Origin: Pseudomonadota bacterium
GTDB taxonomy: Bacteria > Pseudomonadota > Alphaproteobacteria > CADEGL01
DNA length: 38,094 bases
Direction: 5' to 3'
Assembly (NCBI GenBank): GCA_027619995.1
Contig: JAQCGR010000003.1
Coordinates: 1 to 38,094, forward strand
The notes beneath the pieces are model-generated. The model did not search any database. It was not told the origin of the DNA and was given only the letters and a program-made list of their open reading frames with translations. The position numbers and the translations under genes were made by a program. Shown here in pieces: positions 24,948 through 33,286 of this stretch. Every line of letters begins with the position of its first letter. Positions within the stretch are counted from its first letter, which is position 1.

Positions 24948-25930
24948 GCGGTCCTCTCTCGGGTTGGTGGGCGGGGCCGAGCCCTCATGGCCAGAAATAT
25001 TCCGCCCAGGACCAGCAGGGCGCCGGCCCCATGGTACCAGGCGACGGTCTCGCCCAGGAATAGCACGGCCATCGTGCTGCCGAACAAGGGGAGGAGCGGG
25101 AAACACAGGGCCGCCCGATTCGCGCCCACCAGTTCGACCCCGCGGTTGAAACACAGGAAAGCGAGGACCGAGGGGAAGATCGCGACATAGAGAACAGCGG
25201 CGGCCGCATTGAGGGTGAGCGGCACGGCGAAACCGGCCGAATGCTCGATCATATAGGCCGGCAGCAGCATGACCGCGCCCAGAAGAAAGGAAATCGCAAC
25301 GAAACCGAGGGGCGTCATCACTGGTTTGCGCCGCAGCAAGACAGCATAGACGCCATAGGTGACAAGCCCGACGAATATCCAGATATCGCCGGTATTGGGC
25401 TGGAAGGCGAGCAGCACGTCGAGATCGCCATGGGCCACCACCAGCATCGCACCCGAAAAGGATACGATCAGGCCCAGAGCCTGAACCGCCCGGATCCGCT
25501 CGCGAAAAAACAGGAAGGAGAGAAGAATCACGACAACCGGCATCAGTGGCTGGATCAGCTAGGCATTGACCGCCGTCGTCTTGGTCAGTCCGATATAGAG
25601 CAGGGTGTTGAACAGGCTGACGCCGCAGAACGCCATGACGATGACGAGACCGGGGGCGGTCAGAAATATCCTCAAGTCCTGGCCCAACGAGCGCCAGACG
25701 AAAGGCAGAAGGATCAGGAATCCCAGAACCCAACGCCAGAAAGCCAGGGCGATCGGCGGCACGTCGCCCGCCACGGCTCGGCCCACCACGATATTGCCGG
25801 CCCAGAACAGGAAGGTCAGACAGAGCAGCAGATAGGGCCGATCAAACAGCCCAAATAGCCCGCCGGTCCTGCGGCCGCCAACGGAACCCGGACCGGCGCC
25901 CTCGTCAGGCGCTTCCGTCGCAGCCCGCAA
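24944..25930 (-). pseudogene. EamA/DMT-family permease interrupted by an in-frame amber codon
   Basis: Two same-frame ORFs together form a typical 10-helix DMT permease of 328 residues. The first part starts at a TTG, 6 bases after GAGG, right after the AcoC-like stop, and runs from FDRPYLLLCLTFLFWAGN to TKTTAVNA. It is then stopped by TAG at 25559-25561. The second part continues without a shift as LIQPLMPVVVILLSFLFFRERI. In relatives this point reads NASLIQ or similar, so a serine codon TCG changed to TAG is the simplest explanation. The downstream M20 gene overlaps the end. It is either a recent pseudogene, an assembly error or, less likely, a readthrough site. Confidence 0.85.
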
Positions 25931-27058
25931 TCAGGCCTCGAGACCTGCGACGAAAGCGAGGATGTGGCGGTTCACCTCGCCCGCCGCTTCCATCTGCACC
26001 ATATGCCCGACCCCTTCGATCAGGGCGATCTCGCCCCGGCCCTCGACCGCCTTGGCATGGGCGGCCGGGATGATCCGGTCCTCGACGCCCCAGAGGGCCA
26101 GGATCGGCGCCTTGATCTCGCCCAACCGTCCGGCCAGGGCATGAGCCTGCCGGCCGCCCGGGAACCAGGCCTCGCGGATTGCCTCCAGGGCCTCGGCCGC
26201 ACCTTCCAGACGCCGGTTGCGCAGGGCGCCCTCGACGACATTGCGGTTGACCAGGGCAGGATCGGCAAACAGCGATTGCAGCGCCGCCTTCATCTCCTTG
26301 CGCCGGTCGGCCGAGCCGAAGGCCTCCAGGAAAGCGCCGTCGATCTCCTCGCCCAGGCCCGCCCCGGCGACCAGCACCACGCCCGCCGCAAGACCCGGCC
26401 GGGCGAGCGCAAGATCGAGCGCCAGGGCGCCGCCCATGGATTGTCCGATCAGGACGACCCGTTCCAGGCCCAGCGCATCGATCGCCGCCGAAACCGCCGC
26501 TCCCAAAGCGTCCGGCCCGCCGTCGCCGACGGATTTGGAGGACTGGCCATGGCCCGGCAATTCGATCGCATGCACCTGACGGTCGGCCGCCAGGGCCTCT
26601 TGGTTGAAAAGCCAGGCATCCAGATCGCCGCCGAAACCGTGGATCAGGACGATGGGCGTGGCCTCGCCCTCGCCCAGGCTGCGCACCCGCAGGCTATGGC
26701 CACCCGCCTCGATCACCGTGACATCGCCGGCGCCCTCGCCGCCGCCCGATTTCGATTCGGGCGCTTCGAAGGCATCGACGAAGGCGTCGATCTCGGCCTG
26801 AGGCACATCCTCGCCCGCCATGACCGCGAGAAGCCCGCCGATCGGCACTACGTCGCCCGGCTTGGCGACCAGGCGACGGACGGTACCGCCTTCCGGCGCC
26901 TCGATCGCGCCGGTGATCTTGGTCGTCTCCATCTCGACGACTTCGTCCATCGCCGAAACCGATTCCCCTTCCTTGACCAGCCATGCGACCAGCTTGCCGT
27001 CCGATTCGGTCATGCCCCATTTGGGCATGGTGATCGCCGTGATGCGCTCCCCCGTCAT
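25931..27058 (-). CDS. acoC: AcoC-like lipoyl domain/alpha-beta hydrolase fusion
   Basis: The 375-residue protein has a lipoyl domain at 1-90 with the modified lysine Lys47 in VEMETTKIT. A short acidic linker follows, then an alpha/beta hydrolase with HGFGGDLDAW, the nucleophile elbow GQSMGG, and the catalytic His in GVGHMVQME. There is no CoA acyltransferase domain of the usual E2 type, which is the hallmark of AcoC in acetoin dehydrogenase complexes. It follows the E1 alpha and beta genes, the last spaced by 11 bases, and should accept the acyl group from them. E3 (AcoL) is absent from the window. A 2-oxo acid or diketone other than acetoin is possible. Confidence 0.85.
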   Translation of the reverse strand: MTGERITAITMPKWGMTESDGKLVAWLVKEGESVSAMDEVVEMETTKITGAIEAPEGGTVRRLVAKPGDVVPIGGLLAVMAGEDVPQAEIDAFVDAFEAPESKSGGGEGAGDVTVIEAGGHSLRVRSLGEGEATPIVLIHGFGGDLDAWLFNQEALAADRQVHAIELPGHGQSSKSVGDGGPDALGAAVSAAIDALGLERVVLIGQSMGGALALDLALARPGLAAGVVLVAGAGLGEEIDGAFLEAFGSADRRKEMKAALQSLFADPALVNRNVVEGALRNRRLEGAAEALEAIREAWFPGGRQAHALAGRLGEIKAPILALWGVEDRIIPAAHAKAVEGRGEIALIEGVGHMVQMEAAGEVNRHILAFVAGLEA

Positions 27059-27069
27059 GCCGGACCGCC

Positions 27070-28089
27070 CTAGGAACCGTGGCGCGCGACGGCGCGCACG
27101 GCATCGGCGATGCGCGCGGCATCCGGCAGATAGGCGGCTTCGAGCGGCGGCGAGAAGGGCACCGGGGTATGGGGCGGCGCGACCTTGCGGATCGGTGCTT
27201 TCAGGGAATCGAATGCCTTTTCGGCAACCATCGAGGAAATATCCGCCCCCATGCTGCAGCGCGGATAGGATTCGTCGACCACGACCAGACGGCCCGTGTT
27301 CTCGACGCTCTCCAGGATCGTGTCCTCGTCCATGGGCGAGGTCGTGCGCGGATCGATGACCTCGCACTCGATACCTTCCGCGGCCAGGGTCTCGGCCGCC
27401 TCCATCGCCATATGGGCCATGCGGGCGAGAGCGACGATGGTGACGTCCCCGCCTTCGCGCAGGATGCCGGCCTCACCGAAGGGCAGGGTATAGGACTCCT
27501 CCGGCACCTCGGTCTCGGCATCGTAGAGCTTCTTATGCTCGAAGAAGATGACCGGCGAATTGTCGCGGATCGCTTCGATCAGCAACCCCTTGGCGTCATA
27601 GGCATTGGAGGGGATGACGCATTTCAGGCCGGGGATATGGGTGAAGATCGGATAGAGGCACTGGGAGTGCTGGGCCGCGGCCGAGAAGCCGCCGCCGATC
27701 TGGGTGCGGACGACGACCGGGCATTCCGCCTTGCCGCCGAACATGTAGCGGAACTTGGCCGCCTGATTGAAAATCTGGTCGAAGCAGACGCCGAGAAAAT
27801 CGACATACATCAATTCGACGATGGCGCGCATGCCCGTCGTCGAGGCACCGATCGCCGCGCCGATAAAGGCGGATTCGCTGATCGGCGTGTCGATCACCCG
27901 ATCGCGCCCGAAGCGCGGGCCCAGCCCCTTGGTCGTGCCCTGGGTGCCGCCCCAGGCATCGCCCTCGAGCCAATCGACACCAAGGCCGCCCATGATGTCC
28001 TCGCCCATGACGATCACCGATTCGTCACGCTCCATCTCTTGATGCATCGCCTCGTTGATCGCCTGGCGCATGCTGAGTTTTCTGGCCAT
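27070..28089 (-). CDS. acoB: 2-oxo acid/acetoin dehydrogenase E1 beta subunit
   Basis: The 339-residue subunit shows the transketolase pyrimidine-binding pattern of E1 beta: VIVMGEDIMGG, DTPISESAFIGAAIGAS, and a C-terminal VVVDESYPRCSMGADI. It pairs with the alpha subunit to form the thiamine diphosphate-dependent decarboxylase. GGGGAGGGG lies before the ATG, and the spacing to the upstream alpha gene is 24 bases. The sequence is closer to acetoin or branched-chain type E1 beta than to housekeeping pyruvate dehydrogenase, which usually fuses a lipoyl domain here in alphaproteobacteria. Confidence 0.88.
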   Translation of the reverse strand: MARKLSMRQAINEAMHQEMERDESVIVMGEDIMGGLGVDWLEGDAWGGTQGTTKGLGPRFGRDRVIDTPISESAFIGAAIGASTTGMRAIVELMYVDFLGVCFDQIFNQAAKFRYMFGGKAECPVVVRTQIGGGFSAAAQHSQCLYPIFTHIPGLKCVIPSNAYDAKGLLIEAIRDNSPVIFFEHKKLYDAETEVPEESYTLPFGEAGILREGGDVTIVALARMAHMAMEAAETLAAEGIECEVIDPRTTSPMDEDTILESVENTGRLVVVDESYPRCSMGADISSMVAEKAFDSLKAPIRKVAPPHTPVPFSPPLEAAYLPDAARIADAVRAVARHGS

Positions 28090-28113
28090 CGCTCGCCCCT
28101 CCCCCGAACTGAA

Positions 28114-29082
28114 CTAGTAAGTCACGTAAACGTCGGTCAGCACCTCGGCCGCATCCGGCCAGGGCGCCGCGCGAGCGGCTGCGGTTGCCACATCCATCTG
28201 ATCGAGAATTTCCCGGTCGATGGCGTCGAGTTCGGCCGCATCCAGCAGCGAAGCCTCGGTCACACGGCGCCGGAAGTTGACCAGAGGGCAACGTGACTCG
28301 CGCGCGTTCCGCACCTCGTCGGGCGTCCGGTAGGACTGGTTGTCGCCCTGGTGATGGCCGTAGAAGCGGGTCAGAGTGACCTCGATCAGGCTGGGCCCGC
28401 CGCCCTTTCGCGCACGATCGATCGCCTCGCCCGCCGCCTCGTGAACGGCGAAGAAATCGGTGCCGTCGACCTGCACCCCAGGCATCGCGAAAGCCTCGGC
28501 CCGGCGCACGATATCGCCGCCGGCGACCGACCAGTTGGCCGCGGTGCTTTCGGCGAAACCGTTGTTCTCGAACACGAAAATAACCGGAAGCTGCATCACC
28601 GACGCCAGGTTCATGCTCTCCAGGGTCGTGCCCTGGTTGGAGCCGCCATCGCCCGTAAAGGTGACGGCGACGCCGCCCGTCTTCTTGATCTTGGCGGTCA
28701 TCGCCGCGCCGCAGGCCAGCGGCGGGCCGCCGCCCACGATGGCATTCGCGCCCATCATGCCCTGGGACAGATCGGCGACATGCATGGAGCCGCCCTTGCC
28801 GCCGCAGAGCCCGCCTTTGCGCCCGAACAGCTCCAGCATCATCGGCCCGACCTCGCAGCCCTTGGCGATGCAATGGCCATGGCCTCGATGGGTGCTGATG
28901 ATCTGGTCGCTCTTCACCAGATGCGAACAGACGCCCACGGCGGAGGCCTCCTCGCCTGCATAGAGATGCACGAAGCCCGGCAGATCGCCCGTGGCGAATT
29001 CCTTGGCCACCCGCTCCTCGAACTCGCGGATCGTCTTCATGCTTCTGTATGCTTCCAGAAGCTTGTCGCGACTAACCTGCAT
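28114..29082 (-). CDS. acoA: 2-oxo acid/acetoin dehydrogenase E1 alpha subunit
   Basis: The 322-residue subunit carries the thiamine diphosphate motif GDGGSNQGTTLESMNLASVM (144-163), completed by the ENN at 172-174. It also has the RGHGH segment and the GRKGGLCGGKGGSMH loop. It leads the gene order E1 alpha, E1 beta, lipoyl-hydrolase fusion, EamA permease, M20 peptidase on the minus strand. GGGGGAGAATC precedes the ATG. The order A-B-C matches acoABC, hence the symbol, but no acoR or acoL is present and the substrate is unproven. Confidence 0.87.
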   Translation of the reverse strand: MQVSRDKLLEAYRSMKTIREFEERVAKEFATGDLPGFVHLYAGEEASAVGVCSHLVKSDQIISTHRGHGHCIAKGCEVGPMMLELFGRKGGLCGGKGGSMHVADLSQGMMGANAIVGGGPPLACGAAMTAKIKKTGGVAVTFTGDGGSNQGTTLESMNLASVMQLPVIFVFENNGFAESTAANWSVAGGDIVRRAEAFAMPGVQVDGTDFFAVHEAAGEAIDRARKGGGPSLIEVTLTRFYGHHQGDNQSYRTPDEVRNARESRCPLVNFRRRVTEASLLDAAELDAIDREILDQMDVATAAARAAPWPDAAEVLTDVYVTY

Positions 29083-29122
29083 GATTCTCCCCCTCGATAG
29101 CGCCGTCCTCGGGCGGCCCCGG

Positions 29123-29142
29123 TCAGCTTAACTCAGCTTAAC
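29123..29142. repeat. Tandem 10-bp direct repeat
   Basis: TCAGCTTAAC occurs twice in a row in the 124-base gap between the E1 alpha gene and the aspartate dehydrogenase-like gene, about 40 bases upstream of the E1 alpha start. It could be a paired activator site for the acoABC-like operon, or chance slippage. Confidence 0.5.
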
Positions 29143-29206
29143 AGCCTCAAGGCGCGAGCAGGAAGGCGCGGAAGGGAAAGTTTCGGGCGGGCCCGGATTT
29201 GCCCCG

Positions 29207-30031
29207 CTAGGTGCCGATCTTGAGCGGCGAGACCAGACCCTTGAGGGTGGCGATGGCGTTCAATGGAGTCAGTTTGCCCGTTGCCGGATTCTCAACACTG
29301 GGCACCCCGGCGATGGTCATTTCGAAACGGGTCTCGGCGCTTTCCACCCGGATCGTATGGGTGTTGCGGTCGAGGCCCGGATCCGCCCAGATCTCGTAGC
29401 GCGTCTCGTCCGGGCCGATTCCCGCCAGCGCCAGGGCGACGGAGACATTGACGTTGGCCGGAAATTTCTGCGCCGCGTCGCGCACAGAACCCTCATAGAG
29501 CTTCACCGGTCCAGTCAGAGCGTCGAGATCGATCCCCTGTTCCTTGACGAAAGGCGCCGAGCGCAGGCCGGCGGGCGGTTTGCGCGTGACCATGACGACC
29601 TCGTGCACCGTGCCCTCGGCGGCCGCGCGCACGGCGTCGAGTCCCAAGATCGCGCCGGTCGGCACGATGATCCGCCCCCCGGTCTCACGCGCCCGGTCGA
29701 CCAGTTCCATATTGACCAGAAGGGCCGTGACCGTGAGTGGAATGAGGATCTTTCCAGCCTCCACCACCGGCCGAGCGAGGTCCAGGAATCGCGCCGGCGG
29801 CAGACCCTCGACCAGCACATCCGACAACTCGACCAACTCGTCCAGCCCGACGACGGGCGGGGGCGTCCGGAAATCGGCGGTCCGGGCCTCGGCACGCGCC
29901 TTGTCGGAGGCGGAGACCCCGGCCAGAACCAGGCCCTCGATCCCCGCATCCAATGCCCTTGCGACCGGCATCCCGACCGCGCCCAACCCGGCCACGCCGA
30001 CCCGCAGCGGCGACTTGTCCATCCTGCCCAT
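29207..30031 (-). CDS. nadX: L-aspartate dehydrogenase family protein
   Basis: The 274-residue protein has an N-terminal Rossmann motif VAGLGAVGMPVARAL and a DUF108/aspartate dehydrogenase C-terminal domain with KFPANVNVSVALALAG. The following ADPGLDRNTHTI supplies the expected catalytic histidine. Such enzymes convert aspartate to iminoaspartate, feeding NAD synthesis or catabolism. No nadA or nadC lies nearby, so a catabolic amino-acid dehydrogenase is equally possible. ATG 30031 has AAAGGGA upstream; 30022 is an alternative start. It ends 124 bases before the E1 alpha gene and begins 13 bases after dusA ends, so dusA and this gene may share a transcript. Confidence 0.78.
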   Translation of the reverse strand: MGRMDKSPLRVGVAGLGAVGMPVARALDAGIEGLVLAGVSASDKARAEARTADFRTPPPVVGLDELVELSDVLVEGLPPARFLDLARPVVEAGKILIPLTVTALLVNMELVDRARETGGRIIVPTGAILGLDAVRAAAEGTVHEVVMVTRKPPAGLRSAPFVKEQGIDLDALTGPVKLYEGSVRDAAQKFPANVNVSVALALAGIGPDETRYEIWADPGLDRNTHTIRVESAETRFEMTIAGVPSVENPATGKLTPLNAIATLKGLVSPLKIGT

Positions 30032-30044
30032 TCCGCGTCCCTTT

Positions 30045-31070
30045 CTAAGCCGCCGCACGTTCCGATCCACCACCCGCAACCGCGGCCAGGGCCCGCTCCA
30101 CGACCTCGGGGCCGGCCCCGGTCGCATGAACCTCCGTGCTGAGGATACGCCGCCATTGCCGTGCGCCGGGTACGCCCTGAAACAGCGAAATCATATGCCG
30201 GGTGACGGTATGCAGGCGCAGGCCGGCGCCGAGTTGTCGCTCGATATAGGGCAGCATGGCAGCCACCACCTCGGCCCGGCTCGGCACCTCATCACCGGCA
30301 CCGAAGAAACGGCGGTCCGCGCCCGCCAGGAGATAGGGGTCGCGGTAGGCCGCGCGGCCGATCATCACCCCGTCGACCGGGCCGAGATGGCCTGCCGCCG
30401 CATCCAGATCGTCGATGCCGCCGTTGATCGAAACGTCGAGATCCGGCCGCTCGGCCTTGAGGCGATGCACCAGTTCGTGGCGCAGGGGCGGCACGCTGCG
30501 GTTCTGCTCCGGACTCAACCCTTCCAGCCAAGCTTTGCGGGCATGGACGATGAAACGCGTACAACCTGCGGCCGAGACGATCTCCACAAAATTCGACAGG
30601 GCGGGCCATTCCTCCTGCTCGTCGATGGCGATGCGCGATTTCACGCTGACCGGCAGGGGCGTGGCCGCGCGCATGGCCGAAACGCAGGCGGCCACCGTCT
30701 CCGGCTCCGCCATCAGGCAGGCGCCGAAGCGGCCCGATTGCACCCGGTCGCTGGGGCAGCCGACATTGAGGTTGATCTCGTCATAACCGAAATCCGCGGC
30801 AATCCGCGCGCATTCGGCCAAGGAGGCCGGGTCGGCGCCGCCGAGTTGCAGGGCGACGGGATGTTCGTCCGGGTCGAAGGCGAGATGGCGTACGCGGTCG
30901 CCGTGAATCACGGCATTGGCCGTGACCATCTCTGAATAGAGCAGGGTATGGCGCGTGATACGCCGGAACAGATAGCGGCAATGCCGATCGGTCCAGGCCA
31001 TCATCGGGGCGACGGCCAGGGGCATGGGATAGTTCAGGGGATACCGCAGTGATTCGCTCGGCATTGTCAT
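30045..31070 (-). CDS. dusA: tRNA-dihydrouridine(20/20a) synthase DusA
   Basis: The 341-residue FMN enzyme reduces uridines of the tRNA D-loop. The N-terminal LAVAPMMAWTDRHCRYL, the catalytic cysteine Cys105 in LNVGCPSDRVQSGRFGACLM, and the HARKAWLEGLSPEQNR segment identify the DusA subfamily. GGIDD and IGRAAYRDPY complete the phosphate-binding barrel. The start at 31070 fits the family length; an ATG at 31064 is equally possible and neither has a strong ribosome binding site. This is a housekeeping gene. The upstream B12 unit ends about 100 bases away. Confidence 0.93.
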   Translation of the reverse strand: MTMPSESLRYPLNYPMPLAVAPMMAWTDRHCRYLFRRITRHTLLYSEMVTANAVIHGDRVRHLAFDPDEHPVALQLGGADPASLAECARIAADFGYDEINLNVGCPSDRVQSGRFGACLMAEPETVAACVSAMRAATPLPVSVKSRIAIDEQEEWPALSNFVEIVSAAGCTRFIVHARKAWLEGLSPEQNRSVPPLRHELVHRLKAERPDLDVSINGGIDDLDAAAGHLGPVDGVMIGRAAYRDPYLLAGADRRFFGAGDEVPSRAEVVAAMLPYIERQLGAGLRLHTVTRHMISLFQGVPGARQWRRILSTEVHATGAGPEVVERALAAVAGGGSERAAA

Positions 31071-31171
31071 GGCGCCATAGGAACGCCGCGCACCCGCAAA
31101 AGGCAAGGTCGGCTCATGGCTCTCGGCATCCGGAGGCGGTTTGGCGGACCATTTAGGGGAACGGGTCGCTA

Positions 31172-32056
31172 TCAAGCGTAGTAGATTGCCCCGGGAACGT
31201 AGGCCTCTGGAAGGTCGAGGCCCGGGGGCATATCCCTGTTCAGCTGAAAGCGCTCGGGAAGAAAGTGCGTGTTCGGCCCGTACGTCAAAGATGCGTTCGG
31301 CGGCGAGATCGGCGTTCGAATTTCGATTCGTCCCAGCCTTGTCTCAACGACCCGCGTCGCGTTTTCGTCACTCAATGTCGGACCCAGTTCCGGAAGAAAA
31401 GCAGGCAATTGCATGCCTTCGCGCGATCGAAGTTCGGCGGCACATCGCTCGCTTTGCGCGCGGACACAGAATCGAATGTTCGCCGAACCCAGCCCCAGGT
31501 CATAAAGCGGGCACTGCCTGTCGGCGCGTCGGATCGCTGCAGTATCCGGCCCACGCAAGGTCAGGCTGTCGACGGCCCGCAGAGCCCGCTTCGCCCTTGG
31601 CACGGCGAGGACGATTCTTTCCGTCCCGCTGAGACCTGATGCCCCAGTATCCACCCTCAAAGCTCGAACGCCCTGATCGCCAGTAAGACGCAAGGCGGCG
31701 CGCGGCGTCACGGCTTCGATCGTGGCATCCTTGCGGGTCACGACAACAACTTCGTCGCGGTCACGGATGAATTCGGCGACGGCACCGTATACGCCAAACA
31801 CCCATGTTCCCTCACCGGATCGCAGCGTCCGCTCGACGTATTCCAGGATGTCGATTTCGAGCCACGGCAAACGGCTCACGACGATTCCGAGTTCGGCGAA
31901 CCGGGCGAGGAGACCATCCCAAACGCGCTGGCGCTGGCTTTCGGCCATCGTGCGCCAGTTGGATAACTCCTCTGCCGTCCTGCCGCAGCCCAGGCAGTAA
32001 TCACTCGATCCGCCGAATCGGCAGATGCCGACGCAAGGACTCGCGATAGCTGTCAT
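31172..32056 (-). CDS. DUF1289 domain protein with long uncharacterised C-terminal region, in B12 operon
   Basis: The 294-residue protein begins with a DUF1289 domain (SPCVGICRF, CLGCGRTAEELSNWRTM; cysteines 8, 12, 21, 24). It continues for about 240 residues with an unrelated region holding EIDILEYVERTLRSGEGTWVFGVYGAVAEF and YGPNTHFLP. I do not recognise a function for the long part. It lies 23 bases after cbtA in the same direction, so it should fall under the cobalamin riboswitch. That suggests a role in cobalt or cobalamin handling, but this is context only. Codon use is slightly less GC-biased than in the flanking catabolic genes. Confidence 0.8.
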   Translation of the reverse strand: MTAIASPCVGICRFGGSSDYCLGCGRTAEELSNWRTMAESQRQRVWDGLLARFAELGIVVSRLPWLEIDILEYVERTLRSGEGTWVFGVYGAVAEFIRDRDEVVVVTRKDATIEAVTPRAALRLTGDQGVRALRVDTGASGLSGTERIVLAVPRAKRALRAVDSLTLRGPDTAAIRRADRQCPLYDLGLGSANIRFCVRAQSERCAAELRSREGMQLPAFLPELGPTLSDENATRVVETRLGRIEIRTPISPPNASLTYGPNTHFLPERFQLNRDMPPGLDLPEAYVPGAIYYA

Positions 32057-32079
32057 GGAATTGCGTGAACCGCCTGCAT

Positions 32080-32826
32080 TCAGCCAAGCCGGCGATAGAA
32101 TGCCGCCGAAAATCCGCCGATCAGCACCCAGGAAATGGCGCTGACGACAATGGATGCTGCGACAAAGTGCCCGGCGAGTTCCGGAGGCACGGCGCCGCCG
32201 ATTGCTTCCGGATTCGGCGCGCCCACCACGTGCGGGATAACCATGGCCAGGACGCCGGCGGCCTTCCAGTAAAGCTTGTCAGTAAAGACCAGCAGGCCCA
32301 GACCGAGCGCCGCGCCGACGGCCACAAAAACCCACCATTGCTGGCGCGCCCCGAGTTCGGCCGCCATGGTTCCGGGAAGTTCCGGCGGCAAGCCAAGACC
32401 TGGCGCAAGCGTGAAGACGACGAAACCGGCTGCGCCCCACAGGACGCCCGTTCCCACTGAAACAGGCTTTCCGCTAAGGACCATTCCGGCGACAACGAGA
32501 AGGGAGAATCCCGTTGCGACGAGGATGTTCGCCAATGTCGTGTATAGCGTCCGCTCCAATCCGTCCGCCGGAGCCCAGCCTTCCTCTTCCCCCATGACCG
32601 GCGCGCCATCCTCGACACGATGCACGAGTGTCGCGGCCGAGTTGTCGAAAACGGCCGGCTGGAAGCCGTTTGTTCCCGGCAACGTAGCGCTGTGCTGGTG
32701 TCCGCCGCCTTCATATTCCTCGGCATGCAGGATAATCGGCGTGGTGGTGACGCTCTGAATCCCGGAAATCAGGACACCCACAAGCAAGCCGGCGGCAATA
32801 GCCGCCAGCAAAACCCGTCGAATCAT
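32080..32826 (-). CDS. cbtA: CbtA, cobalt transporter subunit
   Basis: The 248-residue membrane protein has about five hydrophobic helices. After the first helix lies a histidine-bearing loop, HAEEYEGGGHQH, likely for metal contact. The PGLGLPPELPG and HVVGAPNPEA segments are typical CbtA. It is thought to take up cobalt in organisms that make or use B12 and always appears with CbtB. I set the start at ATG 32826; the ORF-track start at 32874 would prepend about 16 non-homologous residues. It follows cbtB by 13 bases and is controlled by the riboswitch upstream of cbtB. Confidence 0.9.
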   Translation of the reverse strand: MIRRVLLAAIAAGLLVGVLISGIQSVTTTPIILHAEEYEGGGHQHSATLPGTNGFQPAVFDNSAATLVHRVEDGAPVMGEEEGWAPADGLERTLYTTLANILVATGFSLLVVAGMVLSGKPVSVGTGVLWGAAGFVVFTLAPGLGLPPELPGTMAAELGARQQWWVFVAVGAALGLGLLVFTDKLYWKAAGVLAMVIPHVVGAPNPEAIGGAVPPELAGHFVAASIVVSAISWVLIGGFSAAFYRRLG

Positions 32827-32839
32827 GTTTCGTGATCCG

Positions 32840-33037
32840 TCAGTGGCAGGGAAAAGCGAAGGCATGCCGTGCATCGTGCGCGGCGTTGTGCAGCACGTTC
32901 GGGCTGGCGAAGCCTGTACCTGCGATCAGAAACACGCCAAGCAGAATGGCGGCAACGGCAGCGTAGATTGCATTGACTCTTTCGCCAGTGACAACGGGAT
33001 GCGACTGCGCCGATGACGTCTTGGAGATTGGTTCCAT
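32840..33037 (-). CDS. cbtB: CbtB, cobalt transporter small subunit
   Basis: The 65-residue protein has one membrane helix (AIYAAVAAILLGVFLIAGTGF) and a histidine-rich C-terminus, HNAAHDARHAFAFPCH, as in CbtB. GGGGAG stands 6 bases before the ATG. It is the first gene after the cobalamin riboswitch. The terminal His/Cys cluster probably binds cobalt at the membrane surface before transfer to CbtA. Confidence 0.9.
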   Translation of the reverse strand: MEPISKTSSAQSHPVVTGERVNAIYAAVAAILLGVFLIAGTGFASPNVLHNAAHDARHAFAFPCH

Positions 33038-33054
33038 CTTGATCTCCCCTTTTG

Positions 33055-33071
33055 GCGCACCCTGCGTGCGC
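33055..33071 (-). promoter_or_regulatory. Hairpin beside the cbtB ribosome binding site
   Basis: In the cbtB leader, GCGCAC and GTGCGC pair around GCAGG, ending 5 bases before the GGGGAG ribosome binding site. It may take part in the switch between open and closed translation initiation, together with the hairpin at 33089-33114. Confidence 0.45.
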
Positions 33072-33088
33072 TATGGGCAAAAGTTAGC

Positions 33089-33114
33089 CGATGAGCGAAA
33101 AACGAGGCTCATCG
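33089..33114 (-). promoter_or_regulatory. Candidate riboswitch expression-platform hairpin
   Basis: Read on the minus strand, CGATGAGC and GCTCATCG pair perfectly around CTCGTTTTTC. The hairpin lies just 3' of the aptamer and before cbtB. The T run is in the loop and not after the stem, so transcription termination is less likely than control of translation. Confidence 0.5.
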
Positions 33115-33121
33115 ACGATCT

Positions 33122-33286
33122 GACGAGGCAGGTCTTCTGGCTTCCGGATCCTCGCCCGATGCGTTCCGCCTTCCCAGCGCGACAGCGCCAGTGGCGTGAT
33201 ACGAACGCAGACTCCCCGGTCACAGCTGCGGGGCAGCGCCGGATTCGCACCGGCTTCCCTCTTGCCCGATTCACACCAGGCACCCC
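33122..33286 (-). promoter_or_regulatory. Cobalamin (AdoCbl-type) riboswitch
   Basis: On the minus strand the core elements of the cobalamin aptamer are plain: GGAAGCCGGTGCGAATCCGG, then CGCTGCCCCGCAGCTGTGACC, and near the 3' end the B12 box-like GGAAGCCAGAAGACCTGCC. It lies about 85 bases upstream of the cbtB start. When cobalamin is plentiful, such elements switch off the downstream genes, here cbtB, cbtA and probably the DUF1289 protein. The aptamer edges are approximate. Confidence 0.95.

Noticed and set aside
25559-25561. Amber codon as a pyrrolysine or programmed readthrough site
   Set aside because: There is no pyl gene or stimulatory structure in view, and permeases of this family are not known for it. 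Mutation or assembly error is simpler.
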